DNA of 64,000 nt from Muricea muricata (taxonomy: Eukaryota > Cnidaria > Anthozoa > Malacalcyonacea > Plexauridae): contig OY979722.1 in assembly GCA_963855995.1 (NCBI GenBank), positions 3,782,001 to 3,846,000 on the forward strand, given 5' to 3'. Positions 58,449 to 64,000 of the stretch are shown piece by piece. The number at the start of each line of letters is the position of its first letter. Within the stretch, counting starts at the first letter, position 1. The notes beneath the pieces were generated by a model. It was not told where the DNA came from, searched no databases, and worked only from the letters and a program-made list of their open reading frames with translations. Both the position numbers and the translations under genes were made by a program.

Positions 58449-59238
58449 GAAAGAATATTAATGAACTAGACACGGGAAATCGCCAACATGTAAACTGCAC
58501 ATGCAAACATTTGGTTCACAAATTAAAATGATCAATACGCAATCCATATTTTTGTATATGACACTGTGCATTCAATGGACCATTCCCCTTTTAGACAAAC
58601 TTTTGAATTAGGAATATTCATTAGCACAGCTGGAAAGAGCATCCTAAGGTTAGTAAAATGGTGAAGTTTGGCTGCAAAATATTGTAAAATGTGGAAAATA
58701 TAGCCCTGTGAAGTTTGCAAATTTTGTATACTTTTGTATTATGCGCAGAAAAGTGTAATCTTTTCAGCTGTGCTAATGAATATTTCTAATCCAAAAGTTT
58801 GTCTAAAAGGGGGATCGTCCATTTGTAACGTTCAAAATCTCGCTGTGTGCGGGTGGATTTTACTGAGTTTTGTGCATCTACAATCTTTCACTCATATCAC
58901 AGAAAAAGTGTCACGAGACACGAAACTTACTAAAATACACCCGCACACGCTGAGCTGTCGGCCGAGCTAACAGGAACGAGTAAATTTTGCTCAGCCAATT
59001 GCTGTCTTGTGCGGTAGGCTTACTAAAGGTCTCAGAGTTGCAAAAAGCTGGCAACCTTCCTGCAAGAAAAATTTGAAAAGTTTCTCAGAATGTTGTGACC
59101 GCCCATCTTGCAAACGTTCCTCACAGGAATGTCTGGATGCCCCTACGTGGCTTTTTACAACCCTGATTAAAGGTCTTGGCCTATAATACATGCTTCACCA
59201 CCATACAGAGTGCCACCGAGTTATTCTCTCAATCCTCT
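58449..59238. other. Convergent 3' ends of URI1 and MRPL3
   Basis: 790 bp separate the two stop codons. ATTAAA at 58522-58527 is a possible polyadenylation signal for URI1. A repeated block (AGCTGTGCTAATGAATATT, then AAAGTTTGTCTAAAAGGGG) occurs near 58767-58813 and inverted near 58590-58635, bracketing a hairpin-like region. Short frames here have no domain. Confidence 0.5.
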
Positions 59239-62200
59239 TTACCCTTTGGAAAAGCTTATTGAATCGTCTCCAAACTCCTGAACAGTTTCGTCCACAAGCT
59301 CTTCGGGTAAAGGTCCATGAACATGCGGCAAATACGTGGGGTATGGTGGAGGTCGTTTGTGTCCCGCTACCCCGTCCTTCACCTTTACCATGCCACCGTT
59401 TGGTCCGGGTATTTGACCATGGATATACAGCACATTATACTTGGTATTGATACGGTAAATCTAGAATTGAGAGAATCAGGGGTCGGTTCTACGAAAGGTG
59501 ACTAACGCTATTCACCGGATAGTGATTTTTGTCAAACTTTCTAAACATGCCCAATAACTGGTAAAACCCATATTAAAGTTCAGTTTTCGAGTTAAAGTCA
59601 CTTTTTATCTCTTGCGAGGTGAATACCCGTGGTGTCATTTACTTTAGGGCTTTATGTGGCAGCTGAAAAGTCACTATCCGGTGGATGGCGAATCTCGAAC
59701 TACTCCTCAAATGGTCAAACGAATCCACGATTACGGAAAAGACATCGGATGCACATTTTCCTGGAAATGCGTTGCGATCGAAAATCTTTAAAGAAAGTGA
59801 ATGAATGTCTTTTGAACGATAAAGGTAAGACAGGAGGTCGATTTGTTTAGTTCTTTTTTCAACCAAAATCAAAATCGCCTATTCTTCATAAACTACCTTC
59901 ATTAACTAGCCTTCATCAACTATCACCGCAAACAAGTCTCAAGCTTGTAGTCTATTTCATACTAGATACTATAAAAAGCGTGACAGTGTACCTTAGCACC
60001 GTAAACTGATCTGTTCTTATTTCCCATGTGACCAGGCATCTTCTTTCCTGGCCAGATTCTCCCAGGTGTCTGAAGAAGTTAAAAAAAAAAGAAGAAAGAT
60101 AGACAACTTTATTGCTACTAACTCTAAACGTACACATTAATTTCTATAATTGTGTACAAAATTTTCCCAAGGTTCTAACATTCTATACAACTAGAACATG
60201 AAAAAACGAAGCAAATTTTTCTGGGTTGTTTCGGACAGAATATTACTAAAGATACTAACCCCGCCTCCACCAGTTGCTCCCATCTTTCTGTGTGTTTTTG
60301 TCTGTCCATGAGATGCGGGTTGACCCTTCATACCCCATCTCTTCATCACACCCTGAAATCCTTTGTCTTTCCTTAAACAAAAAAGCAATAACAGTTTCAA
60401 AATTTCTTAGCCTTGGGTTAAAATTTATCACCCAAATTCATTTGGTCGGGATTTAATTTAGAACAATTACAGGCAAAACTTGATAAGTAAATAGAAAATG
60501 GAAATAGTGCATCATGAACTTACGTTTTCGCTTGTACTGTGACAAATTGTCCTGGATAAAAATGCCCACTCAGAATTTCAGTTCCTGACAACAGAGAACT
60601 AAATATTCTCATTTTATTCAAGCAACGCTACAAATCATCAGCACGGAAACTACCCTCAGATAAATCTGCTTACATGCAATCAACTTGTTTCAAAAGAAAT
60701 GGACAGAAAACACAACCTACACCGTGAACGTTGCTGAGCCTGCATCAGTGATTTCCTGCTATCTGGGCATCATATACAGTTTTAGTATCTTTGCAGTATT
60801 TGCTAACCCCAAGGCCCAGTAGCAACCTTGACATTGCCGTTCTTGTTTAAAATATGTAAACAGAAACCTACAGTAGGTACCCAGAAACAAAACTTTTTCT
60901 ACCTGTGCTTTAAAATGACCGAATGGTAACTTCATATGAAAAACTAGAATCATATCGAACTCGCATCTTCGGGTTCTGGACCGCCGCTCCACCAATTCAG
61001 CTATCGAGTCAACTAAGATTAGTAACGAGTCTTATTGGTAACGAGTGATTGCCAATCCCAGTCGACTCGATAGCTCAATTGGTTGAGCGGCGGTCTAGAA
61101 ACCCGAAGATGCGAGTTCGAATCCCGCTCGAGAGAACGAATTTTTCGTTGTTCTCTTCAGTGTCATATTTTTATGTGAATCTAGTTTTTATTATCTCTGA
61201 GGATGGTTCTGAAATATAATTGAAACACTGCGCGTCCTCAAAGACAAGCGTTAAGTTGTCACGAAAATATTTCGTGCACTTAAATTGGATAAGACTCGCT
61301 ACCAATCCCAGTTGACTCGATAGCTCAATTGGTAGAGCGGCGGTCTAGTAACCCGAAGATGCGAGTTCGAATCCCGCTCGAGAGAACGAATTTTTCGTTG
61401 TTCTCTGCAGTGTCAGATTAATATGAATCTAGTTTTTCATATCTCTGAAGATGGTTCTGAAATGGCAAGTTCATATAAATGTGATATATATATTTACCTG
61501 GCAAAAGAAGTGCACTTGGGCTGACATTAAAGCTTGCAACCTTCTTTTTAGGAACAACACCATATTTTACAAAACGCCCAAAATCTGTCTTGTTCACCTG
61601 AAGGAATGTGCTTTATTTCAATCTGTATATTCTTATGGGGAAGAAATCGAAGGTTTTTGGGCCAGGGAAGAAAATCAAACAAGAGTGAAAGGAAAAAAAC
61701 ATGTCAGAACAATATGGAAGAGAAGAAAACAAAAGAAAAGGAAGAAAAAGTAAAAAGATCTGATGGGACAAGAAATGAGAAAGCAAAAAAACCCCTGAAG
61801 AAACTGGGGACCAGTTTCTTCAGAGGTTTTTAGTATTCTTATCTCTTTTCCCCTCTGATCAAGCTATGTATTTTATAATGTCAATGTTTAAATAAATTGT
61901 GAGTTAATGTTTTTTTTTAAAAAACAAATGAATTTAAAGAGCAGTACTTAGTATGTCTGTCAAAAAATGATTACAGTATGTTGTCATGTTTTTTGTCATC
62001 CTTGAACCAAATATTTTTTGAAAATTAGTCCTCAAGTTAAAGAAAACGTGGAGCCTAGATTCTGCCAAACATAACTGCAACTCAAATATAGAATGATAAT
62101 AATGATACAAAGAATAAAATTAAACCTGGAGAAAGTGAAAAAGACAGGGGGGGCCTCAAGGTCACTGAACACAGAATTTCGTTTTATTGTATGTAATAGT

Positions 62201-63829
62201 CTTTTGGAATTCCCTGGTATACACCAGGTATACATGCCATACTGTTATACAACGTCCCTCTTTCCCATATTCAATATCTTCAACTTTTACATGTTTTTTT
62301 GCTGATTCTTGCCTCAATTTACCTTCTCTAGATCACTTTCATTCACAGCTCCAATTTCTAAAGCAGTTATATCATCATTTCCACCAAGTTCTCTGGATAT
62401 TCTTGTTGCCAAAACTTGGCAATCTTTGATCTTTATGTTGAAGGTAACACCAGATAAGTCACCAATTATATCTCATACCAACATCTTACTAATTAAGCTG
62501 CAAGATTGTCCAGTTGCATACTGTTGTATCTGTCTAGATGCACTATATAGCAATCCCTATACTCAAAAGTTTGTACTGCAGAGATACTCACAGCCCAAAT
62601 TTCATGCTTTCTGTACAGTAATTTAGTATTAAATTTTCTAAATGTCTGCTGCACAATGTCTGGCATATTCAATTAGACACTAATCCATCAGAGATGTAGC
62701 CAGGATTTCCTTTCAGGAGGGGGCAAGAAAAATCCAGGGGGGGCAGACCTGTTTCTGAATTAGATTGGCAATTTTCTCAGGGGGGGGTCAGCAATCCTAC
62801 CAGGGGCACAGATCAGGTATAGAACCAGATGTCTCACTAAGCAAAATTTATGTCCGCAATTTTGAAGAGCTCACGTCAGCCTTTGTCAGATTTGCTCGCG
62901 TCAGATCGCTTGCATCAGATTTGCTCGTGTCAGACTTGCTCGCGTCAGATCGCTCGCGTCAGATCGCTCGCGTGGCGTGAATCTTTCTTGCTAAAAAGAA
63001 GCAGCGTATCATTTATCAGTAAAATTCGTCAAGAAAATAAAGGTCAGTTGGTAGTTGCGTCTAAAATCACTGTCTAACTGCCAAAATTCTGCACTTCCCA
63101 ATCTTTTTTCTGATAAAAAATGTGCATTACACTTGCCAGAGGTGATGCGTGTCCAATTCGTGCTCTCACGTAAGCAGTACACGTCAGCGTGGCAAGTGCC
63201 ATTGCGTGAGCAAGTCGTGCTCTCTGGTTACGTCATCTCGCGTGTGCAATTCATGATCAGCCGAAAAATCGCGGACACGAAAACATTAGGAATAGATAGG
63301 AAGTGAGACATCTGGTCTATACCTGATCTGTGCCAGGGGGCAGTTCCCTGGACCAACCTCTAGCTATGCCTCTGTACTTGATCACTTACCCCCTAGCCCA
63401 CCAAATTTTAATAAGTGCGACTATATACATCACCTGCACTAATGTCACTGGTACTCTCTGACCATTCTTCAACCATAAAGGCTGCATGCCTAACTTCACC
63501 CCAATGGCACCAACTCTTTTACACCCTTCACTCCATGTTGCTTTGTCGGGTTCAATAACAGGTGCCTTTCTTTCTCTTTTCTCTTTTTCGATCATAAGCT
63601 CTTGCTCAATATCGAATTTAATTTTTCTAACATTCCGTTCTTTCAAATGCTCAGGTTTTTTATGATAAAATTCAAACATATTTGTACACTTATCTGTTTC
63701 ATTTTCATTCTTATGCATGGAACTAGTAGTGAACAACCGTTGGCGGGAAGAAAGCGTTCTTAAAACACATCTGGGATGCCGAGAAACAGTTGAAAACAAA
63801 CACGTGAAAATAATTCTGCTATCGGCCAT
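59239..63829 (-). CDS. MRPL3: MRPL3, mitochondrial large-subunit ribosomal protein uL3m
   Basis: Seven exons: 63829-63434, 62430-62323, 61597-61498, 60584-60524, 60371-60260, 60069-59992 and 59460-59239, GT-AG with closed phases, about 358 aa (human about 348). The N-terminal 40 residues are Arg/Ser-rich with almost no acids, as in a mitochondrial presequence. Family signatures are [67 protein letters not shown] and [20 protein letters not shown]. It binds 23S-type rRNA near the peptidyl transferase centre of the mitoribosome. Start: ATG at 63829 has A at -3 and G at +4. The frame is open further upstream, but the next candidate codon is GTG (63847). Confidence 0.95.
59478..59700. mobile_element. 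MITE family B relative in MRPL3 intron 6
   Basis: Begins GGGGTCGGTTCTACGAAAGG followed by a CTATTCACCGGATAGTGA block. The inner block recurs inverted as TCACTATCCGGTGGATGGCG at about 59670. It shares end sequence with 46170-46362. Confidence 0.65.
60956..61013 (-). mobile_element. tRNA-Thr-like SINE head, inverted copy
   Basis: The complement reads ACTCGATAGCTGAATTGGTG then GAGCGGCGGTCCAGAACCCG and AAGATGCGAGTTCGA, truncated at the T arm. It lies head to head with the next copy, about 50 bp away, in MRPL3 intron 3. Confidence 0.7.
61064..61230 (+). mobile_element. tRNA-Thr-like SINE, copy 2
   Basis: The head GACTCGATAGCTCAATTGGT then TGAGC, GGTCTAGAAAC and GCGAGTTCGAATCCCGC folds as a degenerate cloverleaf. 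A TTTTTCGTTGTTCTCT block and a tail ending GATGGTTCTGAAAT follow, shared with copy 3. It is a SINE rather than a tRNA gene because stems are mismatched and the tail is repeated. Confidence 0.75.
61314..61465 (+). mobile_element. tRNA-Thr-like SINE, copy 3
   Basis: In this copy the anticodon loop reads CTAGTAA, i.e. anticodon AGT, and GGTCTAGTAAC plus AAGAT plus GAGTTCGAATCCC resemble tRNA-Thr(AGT). Five of seven acceptor pairs and the D stem form. The anticodon and T stems have mismatches. Same tail as copy 2. Confidence 0.75.
61790..61833. repeat. Hairpin in MRPL3 intron 2
   Basis: AAAACCCCTGAAGAAACTGG pairs with CCAGTTTCTTCAGAGGTTTT around a GGA loop. The stem is about 20 bp with one or two mismatches. 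It lies at the end of an A/G-rich stretch. Confidence 0.75.
62690..63375. mobile_element. Inverted-repeat element in MRPL3 intron 1
   Basis: CAGGGGCACAGATCAGGTAT then AGAACCAGATGTCTCACT (62801-62838) is complemented at 63303-63340. Outer G-rich blocks (GTAGCCAGGATTT and CTAGAGGTTGGTCCAGG type) frame it. The interior holds a minisatellite. No coding function is supported. Confidence 0.65.
62888..62980 (+). repeat. Short minisatellite GCTCGCGTCAGATC
   Basis: Units of about 11 and 22 bp (TTGCTCGCGTCAGATCGCT and variants with GCATCAGAT or GTGTCAGACT) repeat through the interval. It is GC-richer than its surroundings. Confidence 0.75.
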
Positions 63830-64000
63830 ATTGGAAACGCTGGTCACTAAACTTCATGTAACATATAGATATAAAGATTTCAAGTTTCCAACTTTGAAGT
63901 TGAAGAAAAAACGAAACGTGACAATTTTCAAATAAATAATTGGCATCTGGAACCAAAATACATTGCAATGCACAAGCAATTCAAAAAAGTTTTAGAAATC
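63830..64000. promoter_or_regulatory. Upstream region of MRPL3
   Basis: This 171-bp flank of the minus-strand gene runs off the window. The GCCATATTGG run at 63825-63834, complement CCAATATGGC, overlaps the start codon and resembles the ATGGC-containing initiator motifs of ribosomal-type genes. Nothing else is recognised. Confidence 0.35.

Noticed and set aside
61314..61382. Functional tRNA-Thr gene
   Set aside because: Anticodon and T stems have mismatches and two acceptor pairs fail. The unit and its tail are repeated nearby, which is SINE behaviour.
61451..61833. Lys/Glu-rich frames of 75 and 100 codons
   Set aside because: They overlap MRPL3 exon 3 in antisense and continue into an A/G-rich intron tract.
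63830..63847. Six extra N-terminal codons of MRPL3
   Set aside because: The upstream codon is GTG, not ATG. The ATG at 63829 has better initiation context.

Overview
The window looks like nuclear DNA of an animal, most probably an anthozoan cnidarian (stony coral or sea anemone). It has AT-rich introns with GT-AG boundaries, three conserved metazoan genes with clear vertebrate orthologues, Penelope-like retroelements with hammerhead-type motifs, and tRNA-derived SINEs carrying a GGGTACTCCGG-type core. The species assignment is inference. There is no sign of bacterial, organellar or CRISPR sequence.

Bases 1-42,440 hold no recognisable host gene. The main object is a giant inverted repeat. The left arm (2170-16509) and right arm (17085-30514) are near-identical reverse complements about 13.4 kb long around a 575-bp spacer. 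The left arm also carries a 929-bp hAT-like insertion with an 8-bp target duplication (TTCTTAAC); the right arm has the intact empty site. The arms are packed with smaller palindromes, including a zero-loop 86-bp perfect palindrome, MITE-like elements and a SINE. A second, older and decayed relative lies at 31633-42440 and is itself palindromic around a different spacer (about 38640-40230). A third fragment occupies bases 1-235. The same roughly 390-400 bp module ending in GGCGGAGT lies immediately upstream of both palindromes. Together these suggest a local family of giant fold-back elements with no evident coding capacity. A Penelope-like element (GIY-YIG end) sits in the older copy as a near-perfect inverted dimer.

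Bases 43,846-63,829 are gene territory. ULK4 (minus strand, 6 exons, about 1352 aa, pseudokinase plus HEAT/ARM-type C-terminal region) and URI1 (plus strand, 10 exons, about 457 aa, prefoldin-like RPB5 interactor) are head to head, with 459 bp between start codons. MRPL3 (minus strand, 7 exons, about 358 aa, mitochondrial ribosomal protein uL3m) is convergent with URI1. I reconstructed exons by hand from splice signals, reading phase and homology to the families as remembered. All phases close without a frameshift, so all three genes look intact. Their introns are loaded with MITEs, SINEs, Penelope remnants and ACAAGTTGT-rich repeats.

The genes do not form an operon. They are ordinary housekeeping loci: a cilia-linked pseudokinase, an R2TP/prefoldin-like chaperone subunit and a mitoribosome subunit. 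The unusual biology is in the repeat half of the window.
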